From contig NC_049980.1 in assembly GCF_000003815.2 (NCBI RefSeq), forward strand, positions 29,884,768-29,948,767: a DNA stretch of 64,000 nt, in the 5' to 3' direction. Within the stretch, counting starts at the first letter, position 1. Each line of letters opens with the position of its first letter. The translations under genes and the position numbers were made by a program. Shown in pieces: positions 24,201-38,400 of the stretch. The notes beneath the pieces are model-generated. The model ran no database searches. It was given only the letters and a program-made list of their open reading frames with translations, and had not been told where the DNA came from. The stretch comes from Branchiostoma floridae (lineage: Eukaryota > Chordata > Leptocardii > Amphioxiformes > Branchiostomatidae).

Positions 24201-27200
24201 ACCCGCTTGCACACTAATTCTTGCAAATGTAACCACATTTTGCTTGGCGCAACTTAATTTTAAATCCAGGTTGCACACTGCACAACCTTGAATTTTGCAG
24301 TTGGAACACCGCTTTTCCCCCACCTATATGCATGTACTCTTTAACTTTTAGTTTTTTCTTGATAATATCAAACATAAGTAGTTACATGTAACTGGAAGAA
24401 AGATAATGGTTAAGTTGCTAATTTAAGGAAAGTAATACCTTGGAAGTGGCATAACCAGAAATGGCACAACCTGGCTTTTGACTCAGGTTGCCACCGTGGC
24501 AACCTGGCTGAAAAAAGTTACGAGCACTGAAGTACCAGTTAACCAATGAATGCATATTTAGCACTGACCTCTGACCTATCAGGTACATGACCTCTCAACT
24601 ACATTATTTTTACTTTTAGAATAAGGTATAGCGGTAGTATTTTCTTTAGGTTTAAGTGTATCTTTATGTTGTAGGTCAGGTTTAAGTGATGATAAGGTGT
24701 AAATAGTCTCAATGTACTGTATTAATGTTGTTTTATGTTTGTCTTATGACTCCAGGAAGACTAGTGATGCAGTGTCTGAATTGTACTCACTAATGGAGAT
24801 CTTTTGAATAAACAATAATGAATGAATGAAGACCTTTATTGTACAGTTTTGCCCAACCGAGCTAAGTATAGGTCACAACAAGTCAAGATATATACATATA
24901 AAAGTATCACAAATCTAGTCCAACACAAAAGTTCGGCTTCTTCTCGCTTCTAATAATGAATGCACACACACCTGGAATGTGAGCCGCACGCTGTAGCCGG
25001 ACTGTCGGATGCGAACCGTCTCCAGCATCCCCGTGTATCTCAACTGTCGTAACACCAGCTGGGAGTCAAACTTGCAGGGGGCCTTAAAAAAAAAGAGATT
25101 TTTGTTTGTTTCAACCTTTGTTTATTGACAAGAAAGCTCAAATCGGGCTGCAGGCCACTTTTCATTGAGGTCATGAGGGAAGAGGCAAGGGTCAGACAAA
25201 TTATATAACAGACATACAGTTTACCTTGTTTGAAGTCCTAGTGAGTCTTAATGAGTCTATATATACACTTGTTAACAAAATATATAATAATGAGAGCTGC
25301 TACATGATTCAAGTCCATTCATTTTGTTTGTTCACGTTACTTTAAGAGTCTCTTAAAGGAAGCCAGAGTTGGGGGACAATGGTGAGCTGAAATGCTTTTG
25401 TCCTGATAAAGTGGGGTCATTTTTCAAGTTGAATCCCTCTGATTTGAATAAGAAATCAAACATCTACAGTAACTACAGCACACAAACTGAAAACAAAGCC
25501 GCCGTACAAAAAGGTAACAAAATCCACCATTATATATCAGTTTCACATATTCTACTAACGGCTTTAATAGGAATATTCTATCTTACCTTATCGGAGTTGG
25601 ACTTGATACATCTGACAAAGAAGGGCTTGGCTTGGTTCAGAGTCTCCATCAGCTTGCTGAGAGACACAGAGAACTGCGCGCTGACAGTGGCCGGCGCTTT
25701 TCTCAGCGTTGACGACGGCTTTCCCTCTCTTCGTACTATGGTTTTCACACTGCGCAAGTCTCGTAAACACTAAAAGAATAAAGGACTTGCAGGTATAAGA
25801 TACGCCTGCTTCATGGGCAAAAACATGAATTAGCATGTGACAAAAAACAATGAATTAAAGGGAAAATTTGAAAATTTATTCAAAATTCAAATTTCACCTT
25901 GTGGGGCCTGCCATGACGGAATGATTTGTTCTTCCTGAAAAGGTAAACAAGGAAATTAGAAATGTAATCAACTTAAATGCTTGACATTTAACAGGTAAAT
26001 GTTGCACTGAAGTTTGGAGACACCTGTATTGGTAAGATGTAGAACTGAGAGAAAAACAGTTTGTCACAAAGGATCTTCTGTTTCATGTTACAATGTACTA
26101 CCAGTAGTAATATATGTACCTCTCATTGCACAATGAGAGATGTGCGACACTATGAGAACACAGCAAGCATGCATCACACCCATTCTGTCATCTGGCAATG
26201 ACGTTGTTGCCACCTGCCCTACCCTTAATTAGTGCCCTGCAACTCCCAGCATGCAAAGAGATCCGTGAAAAAGTCTATTGGTAGTCACAGTAAGAGTGTA
26301 ATTACCTAATATGGCATGCTAAGGGGTAAACAATGTATACTCTCACTCACACTGTACACTGTAAATGTATTTAAGTTCGCATGGATTTAATTTTGCGGTA
26401 GAGGGGAAAGGGACTTTTCGGGGTAGTTTTAAGTTTGAGGTAGCACCATGCACTGTCATGGAAAAACGTTCGCAGTGGTTTTAAATTCGCAGTGAAGAGG
26501 CCACTGTGAAAACTGGGAACATAAAACTACCCCAAACATTTCTGCATCTACAGAACTAGAAAGACAAAAAAGGAAGGAAACCTACATGAGAATGTTGGCA
26601 GCTCTGCGCAACACCTTGGCGGTGTTTGGGTCCGTCGTGGAATACAGCAGACCCTCCTGTTCAAACAGAGAGCCGCTCTCTCTCCTGGACGGGTGGCCAG
26701 TGCTGGTGTGGCGACTGCCGGCCTCGGGGGTGGAGTAAGGGCTGCTTCTGGGGGTCAGGGCTTTATTTGTGGGAGAGCTGAAGTCATCTTCAGGGAGTGC
26801 AGGGCTAAGGGGACTGCGGAGGATTGTAAACTTAATGAATTAGTCAAACTTATACAAGATACATATATATTTTACATTATATCTGTTCCTATATAAGTGT
26901 TCTTCTATCAACTGGTGCCAGACTATTCAACAGAGAAGTGATCAACAGGAGTGAAGTAGAACTACGTGTACATGTAGAAGAGGATGACTTTCTGGCAATA
27001 GAAAACATGCAGCTTTCACAACGACAAAAGAGAGAACAAAACCAAACCATGAAGAAGAAAAACAGGCAACAATGTGGAGATGAACCTTAAGTAGACTAAG
27101 CAGACTAATGTACAACACACCAGGACCCATACACGCCAGTTCAAATCAATTCCTATAGAAAGGGGGTTTTAATCTTGAGAAAAACAGAGAAGAAACTTAC

Positions 27201-30200
27201 TATTTGGGGACCTTGACATACAGGAGTGAAACCGCGTAATTATTTCTACAGGTGGATGAAGGGGGAGAAAGGAAGAGTAGAAAGGAGGAATAATGAGCAG
27301 TACAGAAGAGATATGATGTGAGGGGTACTCTTGCATATGACTTGTGAGTCAAAGGATTTATATACAGGTTGGTGGGATAACAGTAGAATACACCAAATAC
27401 AGAGAGGAAAAAAACACACAGAAAACAAAGTTGTTGACAAGTTAAATGATATCAAGAAAGAGAGCGACATTTAATGGGGCATAAAGTTTGTTTTTGAATG
27501 ATACGTCTAGAGTGAACTATTGGTAAAAGTAAACGGAAGCAATTTGAAAGATTGTACAAGTAAGGTAATGCTACTGGACAACATTAAGGTAAAATGTGTA
27601 TGATAATATGTGCCAGGGAATACATTGTCACATTAATTTTTAGTAATCCCTATAGTCTAAGCACTATAAGCTGTTTACTTAAAGGCTTAGAGGCACGTTC
27701 AAAGGTGCTCAATGTAGACTCTTGGCAGCAAAACTAAAAAATGTGTATTATGAAATGTTCATGTTATTGATATTACAGACACAATTACCACCACAGGAGT
27801 CACAAACAGCACCTGCACAGGATCCCCCTATTTTTGGAGGAACCAATAAATCTGTTCAAGATAGATGATTTTTCATACTGCCCTAATCTCACATGAGAAC
27901 CTTTAATCAGGCCTGGTTTACAAGTAAGTATAGAAATGGCGGGGCTCGAAATTCCTTTTTTCTGCATACCTGGTGCAGGTAACATTGAAAATTACCTGCA
28001 CCAGACAAATTTTACTTGCACCACTCTGAACTTAGGAAGTATGGATCATACTAAAATTGTTTAGGAACCATTGCTACTTTTTCTTTTATACTTTATCAAT
28101 GCAGCTAGTAACAATCCATATACACCAACATCATATGGCATGGACATGTACATGGACCAGTGCAGGTTAGGTGCAGGTAGACATCAGAAATACCTGCACA
28201 GCTCCAAATTTACCTGCACTAGCCTGCATATGCAGGTGGTATTTTGAGCCCTGAATGGGGATACTGTATGTGTGATCACTGTGATGACAGACCTGGTAGG
28301 CACTTCTTCATCGTCAGACACCTCTGACAGGCTGGAGGTGGAGCGGAGGCGGGGACTGGGTCTGACCCTGGGAGCCGGTCTGGGCTTGCCTGTACAGACA
28401 TGAGAGAATTTTACTTTGCACCAAATACATGTATTTCTGAAATGTTATGTTACTGTTAAAGACAGAAACAAAATATGTTAGGATTATACTATTAGAGTGT
28501 TTTTTTATAAGGATGCATCTATAGTGAAAAAAAAAAACTCAACCCTATAGCATGTCCAAGAAAAAAGATACAAAACTCAGACGTTCTGCTACAGTACCAA
28601 GGATAGCAGCCAGGATATACCCATACTCAAGCCCTTTGCAAGACCTACCCACATACGGTACCAAATATCATTACAATTCAAGAAGACCTTCTGAAGTTAT
28701 GCTGACAACAAGTATCTGCAAAATCACACACACATACACACACACACACACATACACACACAAACACAGAAAACATGTCAAAAACAACACCTTTATTTTA
28801 CCTTGTGGTAACATGTCAAAGAGTAACACAAGCCCATCAGATTCTATCAAAAATCATCTGCCAGATTTACTACTGACTACAAACAAATATCTGTTCCCAA
28901 CACTGACAATTACAAGGATAACATAGATCTGTTTCATTACCTTGGTTTGCTTTCCATCTCTTCCCGGCATTGCGGAAGGCGGACACACTTCTGAAGAAGG
29001 CACGAAGGATGGCCCAGCGGAACACAGCCACTGGATCCGTACCTGTCAACGTACATCAAATATACATCAACATTGGTGCACACGTATGCGCATACATGTA
29101 TATGTAACTGTTGTAATTCATACCGATTTTTGCCTGGCGTGTTTGTTTGCATTATTGGAAACTGCCTAACAAGGCATAACAAACAGTTGTAAGGTAAGTG
29201 CAAGCTGCGTAACACCAGGCTGATAGGTTTGCTGCTCTACTAACACTAGGAACGACATCCACTCATAACAGTAAGTGTTGTGGGCTCTAAAATCTGCCTG
29301 TCCTTAACCACAGCACCCTCCCTAACGGAGGCTAGATACTAATTTTTGAGTGAGGGATATGGTATTACAATCTAAGTGCCCAGGGGCATCAAATTGCATC
29401 CTGCTAGNNNNNNNNNNNNNNNNNNNNNNNNNNNNNNNNNNNNNNNNNNNNNNNNNNNNNNNNNNNNNNNNNNNNNNNNNNNNNNNNNNNNNNNNNNNNN
29501 NNNNNNNNNNNNNNNNNNNNNNNNNNNNNNNNNNNNNNNNNNNNNNNNNNNNNNNNATGTACTAGCCCAAATACACATACATTGTACACAAGGAATATTC
29601 AAATTGAAGGAATCCATATCGATTGAACTTCTAAAATTTATAATTTCTTGTGTGAAGAGATGTTGCACAGAATGTACTTACTGATGATCTCCCTCACAAA
29701 GGCCATGTGACTGTTCTTCAGTACAGAGACGATGTCAGACCTCATCAAGTCAATGTTCTTCTCTCTAAAGTCCTGAAACAAACATTTGTCAAATACATGT
29801 AGGTTATAAGAGAAAGGAAACAACTTTACAATGTTTTAAACAAATTCAATGAGGTAAGAAGTATAGCCTACAGCTTGAAAGTCCATTCTAGAGCTTTTGG
29901 ATCTAACTGTAACTTTCAACACTAAAAGGAAAAGCAGGCAAGCCAAATTTTCAGCAACAGTAACAGCAACAGTATTTGACAAGGAATGAGACATCCACCA
30001 CTTCTATGATGTCACTTTGGCCAGTTAGTGCTTGTGACTCAGTGAGCAGTACTAGTGGACAATATACAGAAAGTTTATACCTCTATATTTACTACACGTA
30101 GTAATCATGAGTAACATGTTCTATAATACATGTAGTGACATCATAGAGGCGGTGGATTGCTCATTCCTTGACAGTGACTGGTAATTCCTTGACGGTGACT

Positions 30201-32389
30201 GGCGCTGTTCTGTCAAACATTAGGTTTGGCGCCAATTTTCCTTTATTTTGGGAATGGACCCTTCCAGCCGAACGCCATATCGAACAAATAGAACCCCCTA
30301 TTCTATTTCGAATACTCGGTCAAAAACAGCCCCAGTGGGACAGGAATGGGCAAAGAAAAATGCTATGCCTTTTTTGTTTATGACTATACCGACCGAGTAT
30401 TGTTGTTTTGGGAAGGGTAGGCGCTACACAGCATTACTTTCTTCCTGGACAGGATGCGCATGTAAAGCAATGTTCGTAGAAGAGACGGGACTCCGCACTA
30501 GCGGACTTTGTAGTGGTGTCTTATATTTGACACGTGGTACAAGCTCCCTCTCCGTGAGTGACCGAGCTACTTTCTTCTTAATTTGGTTTTTCTCCTGAGC
30601 ATGTATGCACATGTCATGTATGCAACAAATGCGGTAGACAACCTGTCACATATATACGTACCCAGCTTTACACCTGCATCGACCGCATGTCAGAAACTGG
30701 GCACTCCTGCCCACTAACAAGGTAATATTATGGAGCGCCTCCCGCCTGCGCTTTGACTGAAATTATATCGCCCTTACCGCAACTATATACGTCCCCTCCT
30801 AAAATGACTGTACCCAGTGGATGTAGCCTTCCTGAGAGAATGCATAGCATTTTTCTGTCGCCCGTTCTGAGAGGATTTTAAGGCCCCTGAAGCCAAACCG
30901 AAGTCAGTCAGTATCCTCAGCCTAATAGGAGCAGCGGCCATGTTTTTGCAACTCGCGCCGTTTTTGACCAAGGTTTTGAAATAGAACCCGACATCGAACA
31001 AGGGGCGGGGCTTTTGGCGTTCGGCTGGAAGGGTCCATTACAGCTTAATCCTACCACAAAAATATCACTAACGTTCAAGGCAATTTTTTTTAATGGGAAT
31101 ATTCAGAGCAAGGTCATTAGACCACTTCATGGCAATGAACTGAGAAGTTGGAACCAATTGTACTTGGAGATAGCGGTGGACATTTATTTTGAAGGCTGAT
31201 AAGTTGTAGGCAGGAGGGAAACAGTAGTTGTTGTCAAGAGTTCCATAATTTGGCTGTTCAGAGAAAGAAACTGTTGCTATAATAGAAGGACTTCGAAACT
31301 GGCAATTGAACAGTATAGCGATATAATTGTACATGTATGTGAAAAGACGTGTTTCACTAACCTGGATCTGATACTTGACCTTGCCGGCATAGTGCACAAT
31401 GACAAAGGAGGGTTCGTTGACCTGGGGCCGTTCATAGTAGCCGTTGTCCTCGTGCTGCTGATGGAACTTTGTCAGGAGAGTCTCACTGGTGGCATTGGGC
31501 AGCCTTCAGGGGAGAAAATGGTCAAGTATAATTTCTATCTTTGTGAGAAGTACAAAGGACAAATGATTGTGAAGGAAGGATGATAGCAACAACTTCTCTA
31601 TCTGACGTTTATAGTTATGATATAAAACCTGCTCTTTAACAAGACTATTCTGTTAAGTGTCACAGATGGATGCTATCTGCAACTTCTGACCATTTATAAA
31701 ATCATTATCCAGTTGCTTGAGTAATTGCTGTTTGGTGTATCTTACAACCTGGATGTCTAACCTTCATCAACATATTTTGTACCATTGACCTTTTCATTGA
31801 TACCCATAGCAAGTTCCCTGCATTTCCAAGCATTCAATACATGAGAACCATGAAAATGTTTAAGAGAAAGAATGGCTCTGGATCTAAAATAGAAGATTCA
31901 GCCATCCTAATGCTATCAAATAGTCTAAGTCAAAGCTTTGTAGATGAGTTGTTTTACTGAGCTTTAACTAAAAACTATGATTGATCAGTTCTTGTGTAAC
32001 AAACACTGAAGGCGAGAAAAACATTTGCATGGGAATGTCACCCCACCCACCTGCTTTCCTCATCTAACAGATGTAGCAGACCCGTAGGTCTCTTGGCTAT
32101 GAGTGACAGGCAGCCAGTGTTGTCTATGAAGTCTATGTTCTTCCACTGGATACCCTCCTTTTGGTACTCCTCCTGCAAAAAAGTAAAGTTTTACCCAAAT
32201 TTTCACATTTGAAGAAAAAAGATGTTTGTCTATGGTAGTATCTGTCTGATAGTTAATATGTACATTTGTACGTGTATGTTTATGTTGTAGGAGACTGTTT
32301 TGTTCATCTGTAGAACCCTTGCTGAGTCCCTAGTAGGTGGTTTCCGACTGACTTTGTGAAAGTGGTTTCCGACTGATTTTGTGTTCCCA

Positions 32390-32423
<34 letters not shown>

Positions 32424-35400
32424 GGACGTGCTGGCTGCACGGATGGACATGACTCTCGCCCTCCATCCTTCCCTATCCTCCATAGCCTTGGGCAGATCTT
32501 CAGCCGAGCAGCCAGTATCTTCACAAAGTTGATGTAGATATGTTTTGCGTGGTCTACCTATGCTTGCATGACCATGTAGCAGTTTGTGACTATGATGCTA
32601 GTGTGAACTCAAATCCACCGCAAACACTCCATTTTCCCCATAATGCAAAATTTAATTGCATTTCCAGCATTACTGACCTGCTCCAGCTTGAAGACATGCT
32701 GGTTGAAGTAATACTGCAGATGTTCGTTGGCAAAGTTGATGCAGAACTGCTCAAAACTGTTTTGTTGTCCAAAGTCCTCGAACCCAAAGATGTCCAGCAC
32801 CCCTATCCAGTTACCCTGGAAATTAATCATGATAGATTATTCCTGACTTAAATAAAACGGTTTTGATACACCTTCCTGTAACACTACAAAATGAACCTTG
32901 AACATACATGTAACTGATAAAGCGATTCAAAAGAATTTTACGACAAAGACACTACTGGTACTACACATGACTTAGCCTTCTTGTGACTTTCTCTAGCAAT
33001 CAGCACTTGTACCAGAAAAAGCATGGTGGTTAAACACACAATACTACCAGTAGACTAGCACCCTGCCATAGTGTCTGCATTACTGTGTGGCCCAGGCCAA
33101 GGGTTACAGAAATTACTGAAAGGTCTGGATAGACCTTAATTGACAGCGTTTGATCTTAAACTTTTAATGTGGCGTTGTCTGTACGGCATATTCACAGTCT
33201 GCAGTACAAATGTACATAATAGAAAATATACCTGATGATGTCCTTTGGCCTCCTTGTGCAGAAGAGCATGGTTGAGCTGCAGCACAATCCAGTCAAACAA
33301 TCCACTATAAAGTGACTTAGCCAGGGCATCCCTGGTGGCAACAGCCTAGAAACACAAACAAACGCTTTTAAAAAACTTTCCACTTAAACATTTTCAATAC
33401 AAAATTTTTCATATTCTTGATCATCATACAAATGTAACTTCACCACTGCCCAAAATCTGTAGTAAGTTCCAACCTTGCATAAAAATATGAAGAACATATG
33501 TTACAAAATGCCACACTGTCAAGAACCATCTCTATATAAGGACCACCTGGCCAATGAGGCCACTTTTTGGTGGTCCCTAAGGTTATTTTTCTCACTGACC
33601 CAAGCAGTAAAAATCATTTCTCAAGTGGCCAGCTGTGACTATTTTCTCCCTGTCCCTTGAGTGGTCACTGTGATAGCTGATACTGTTTGAAAAGAATTGT
33701 CTCCATTGCTTTTAAAAACTAGCAAAAGCTATATATCAAGTCTGTATCCTGACCTCGGCCTGTCTGTGTGAGATGATGATCCTTTCTCTCCGAGCTATCG
33801 TAGTCCTGGACGTCAGTGCTTCCAGTAACGTCTCTTCTTTAACCTGGAGAGATAACAATATTAAGGATTTTCTAACAAACCAGAACTGAGATTCATCAAT
33901 ATGTTTTGTAACAACTTGATTGTCTTATTCTAAACTGACATGAAATGTTATTTCAACTCTTCTAATTCTGCCAGGGTTCCATAAGACCACTACATTTGGT
34001 GTTAAGATTAGACGCACATCTACATATATAGATGTGTATGATTGTTTCCGTTGTTACATATATGTGATTCCTACCGTGTGACCTGTACTTAGCCCAGTGG
34101 GGCAAAAATGTGCAATAAATGTCTTCATTCAATGTTACGTTTTGGGATGTAACAGTATCGTTTTACATTTTAAGACTTTGTACTAGAATATCTAATTCTA
34201 ACTTTTCCAAATTATCACAGTTCTGTGGTTTGTGCTGCATGTTAGAAACAATAATACATGTCACATATATTACCTTCAACAGCTTTGACACTATTCTCAA
34301 CTCTTCTGGATTTTTCACTTGAACTGCATCTTCTCCATCTCGGAATATCTGCAGCGAGAAGAAGAATGAACAAATGAATGAACGAATGAAAGAATGAGAA
34401 AGGGAATGAAGGAATCAACAAGATTTACGACCATATTAATCTCATATAATACCAGTTCTTTTAATATGCCTACAGAAATTATTAAATATACATGAAGGTA
34501 GAATGTGAAAATGAATAAAGAAAGATTCCCCAATACTTACTCTATTAAACACTATATTTCCCAGGTGCAAGACTGCAGACAGCACTGCAAATATTCTGCA
34601 AAGGAGGGATAAAGAAAATATGTTTCCATTATAAACGGCTAACCAAGCCTTTGAGCACATAGTTTTGAAACACAAAAAGCACAATTACTGTATGACATTT
34701 TAAAAACTTCTACTTAGTCTACATGTACATCAGATTTTTCCTTGGTTCTTGGGCCAGAAGATTAACTTTATGCACTCCCTAAAACCATGTATACCAAGGT
34801 ACATATTTTTCACAGACTCTTTTTTTTCATGTATGGTATCTTCACGTTCGGCATTACATTCTATGTAAAAGTGAGCAGCAACAAATCAAATAGGTGTGGC
34901 CTTACTATTAGCAGTTACAAGATAATAGTTTACAGCACTGACAAGGACAGTTCAAATTGCTTTAAGTTTTACAGAATTATATGTATATCTTTATGATAAG
35001 TCTTTCTGGCCTACAGGTCTTGTGCTGAAAGAAGACAAATGCCCATTACCATATAGAGGAAATAAAACAATTTTCTGCTGTCCTCCTCACCTTTTCTGAG
35101 TGCCCGAGTAAAACCCCACCATCTCCATGGACTGTCTCAGTCTGTTGAACTCAAACACACGGTCTTCCCCTTCGGACACCTCATAGTTGCTCTGAACAGC
35201 AAGAACAACACACAAAACCTTGATGAGCCACAACTTGACCATAACAGTTAAACTCTTCTCTCATAATTCTGCCAGGTACCCGAATACTGCACCCCATTAA
35301 AATTATAGAGACAGGTTGAATTTAGAAAGATATACCAATGCTGCATTCAGCACATGTAGAGGTGTGCACACTTAAATTGGGTGTTCAAGAAATTCTTTGA

Positions 35401-38400
35401 GAAATTCGTTTTCTTAAAGGAGCAGTCTGTGGGAACCTGGCAGGAGTATGAGACTTGACATTACAGTTATGCTAAATATTAAGCTGCAACATTTAGTAAT
35501 ATCAACATTAAGAAAAAATAAAAGTACAATTTTGCCTATTTTTTTCTGGATGCTTTTCATTGCCTTTTCCAGCATCTTATCACTTAGTAAATTTGACTTG
35601 TCCATATTTGACTGTTCACCCTAAAATCATGTGTTAGTGATACCTATATTTTCATGTATGATGAGTTGTTAGGAAATCATTTTAGTGATGCAGCAAATAG
35701 GAGAAGGCTATTCTGGTTTATGTCAGACTAAATGTAAGAAGCATGTCGTTGTCATTTCCATGTGCATAGTTTGATGTCAAGAATAGCCTGGTTACCATCT
35801 TACTCCCACAGACACCACAGAGCATGTCAGTATGTAAATCACATGTAAAACATGAGGCAACAAAGGTTAGGTTTGGGAAGAACTTAAGGGGGTCACACAT
35901 GCCTTGTTTTCCAGCTTGCTGCATGCTTGGGGTACCCAGGTCTAGTGAGGTGTTGAAGAGACAGTTTATTTTACATTTTTTTAAAAAGGTGGTCACCGGG
36001 AAGCACATCCAAGATATACAAACTGTAATCTCCAAGCAGATCTTGCTGTGGCAAATGGGAAGGAGTTTAGCTGGCAGAGGAGTGTTATTGGTCACAGCAA
36101 CACTCCTCTGCCGGCTAAACACCTTCCCATTTGCCACAGCAAGATCTGCTTGGAGATTATACAAACTGTACATGTATATGATCTGTCATCAGGCAGAAAA
36201 CAAGCAAAAGAATACAGTTGCAAGTATTTAAAGGCTGTATGATTTCAAAGTACATGTACATGTGAAACATTCTATCTTTGTATTCAACCACGTCAGTGAT
36301 TCTCCATTATTCAATAACATGTTTGCACCCAATAAACACTGACTGTAGCGATCATTGCACGGTCAAAAAATCATTCTTCAACAAGACAATGTATTTCCAT
36401 TTAAAGCTTGTCTAAAGTACATGTACTTGTATGTTTTTCATAAGCTGGGTGCTTGTTTCTGAACTGGTTGCTACTGTATGATAAATGAAAAAAATATGGC
36501 TACTACTTAACTACTGCATGATTGGAGCAAGAACCTTGAGTCTGAAGAATGATTTTTTGATGATGCGATATTCAATAACAGGAGAAGGGTGTTTATTTGA
36601 TAATCTATTAAAGAATACTATCATTGCTATTGAATACAAATCATAAAATGTTGTATTTCGGTGTGATACTGTCATTAAAAATGCACAAAAATAAAGAAAA
36701 CATATATGTTATCAATGCACAAACATACAAACACAGCACCTCAGATTATATACAGTACAGCATGGGGTTACAATTACATCAATGTTAGACAGCACCACCT
36801 ATCATTTTTGGTAAGACCTGCACCAAGCCAGACTTGTACAGTGACAATATCGAGCAGCAATTTGCCACCATTCCAAGTCTGATAGTGGCCATAACAGCCC
36901 CTCTATCAAACCAAGCCTGGAGGTAGTCATTACTTGCAACTTGTTGGACACTAAATTACAATTAAGGCTTGTGTTTATCAACAGGAATCAAGCACCGACA
37001 GCCACTTACAGCAGTAAGGGATCACCAGGCATCAGTCCATCAGACCGTTCCATTTGAATCAATGTTAAAACACACACCTTCTACGCCCACAAACCCAATT
37101 CGAAAACACTACATCTGGAGATGTTTTGCTTCCCATTGCAGGTGCACCCGTTTGTCAGGCAATAAAAAAATCGTCACCTAAATCTAGTAGACGTAACAAT
37201 CTTAATCGCATTTCAAAATGCAGCTAGCCACTACCAGCTAGAGGTCCTCTTGAGCCGACAAAGGCCTGACTGCAGCGATCAGGACAAAAATATTTTAACG
37301 TCCGACAATTGCTCGGGTCAAGAAACCATCATGCATAATCATGCAAGTCATACACAAACTTTCATCTCAAATCCTTTTCATATCAGTGTGGATCGATTAA
37401 AGGGAATTTATGGTCAACCTAAAAACAAGCTTTGGGGGCCCAATCATTTTTGGGGCCAAAACTATTTAAGACCATACACTTGGAGTAATACAAAAATGAG
37501 ACTTTATACATTTGTCCTCCTAGACATATCAATGCCGGGTATAAACTGTTTTTGACCTCAGTCTATACAGCAGGATTCAATATTGAGAGTACCAGACATT
37601 TCAGATGTCTATCCGAAACCTTTCATCAGTGAGTGAAAATCGATGTTTGTGCCTCAATCATTTTTGCTCACTGATGACAGATTTTAGACTAACTAAATTA
37701 CTAACATTTTCTTGCTGATACTCCATTTATTCTATGACTAAAAAACGAGACTACCGTAAAATTACTTTATATTCCAATCAATACCAAGGTGAACTCTTTG
37801 GCATTGAATAACTTTTAAAAACGTTGATTATTTTTACTGATAAGGTGAAACACTCCACTCAGAGGTCATGATGTCGTAATGAAACAATTCATCTATAAAA
37901 GTGTGGTATTATCAGCTATAGGATCCTTACAATTCAAAACACTCACCTGGTTCAAGTAGAAAAACTCCTCTGGCTTTTGCAGGATTAGACTGTCTTTAAG
38001 AGCTTGGTTGGCACCAGCAAGAAGGTAGTAGAAAACATGGTAATTTCTGTAAAAGAGTTTGAAAATGTCAGTCTCTGGTGGCAATTGAAGCTTTTTTAAT
38101 ATCATTATGCCAGTCACATGCATGCAAGGTAATTTATCAGTCTAGAAGTCTGCCTACTGTCAATGACATTTCTGACAGTACAGGGTTGGACAAGTCCACT
38201 AGCCCGATTGTCCCAGGCAAGTAAATGTGTCCACCGGGCAAGTGAATGTCCTTCCCCACTTGTCCAATCGGGCAAGTAAGATTTTTCCATGAGATTTTGA
38301 TATACTTGTTGCTTATCACAGTTACCGCATCAAGCATTGGTAAACACAGAAAAATAGAGCCAATAATAAAAGAATTCCATCGCTGCACATCAAAATACAT

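Noticed and set aside
27196-27214. Possible 11-nt microexon (GTCCCCAAATA between AAG and GTAAGT) in intron 15
   Set aside because: It would enter in phase 2 and leave in phase 1, which does not join to exon 16.
28552-28926. 124-residue plus-strand reading frame
   Set aside because: It runs through an inverted TIR-family fragment and a CA microsatellite ([12 protein letters not shown]), with no conserved domain.
29350-29684. Reading frames across the N run
   Set aside because: They are frames through undetermined bases and have no coding meaning.
35718-36231. 135-151 residue frames on both strands
   Set aside because: They span the 60-bp hairpin, so the two strands give mirrored peptides; no domain is seen.
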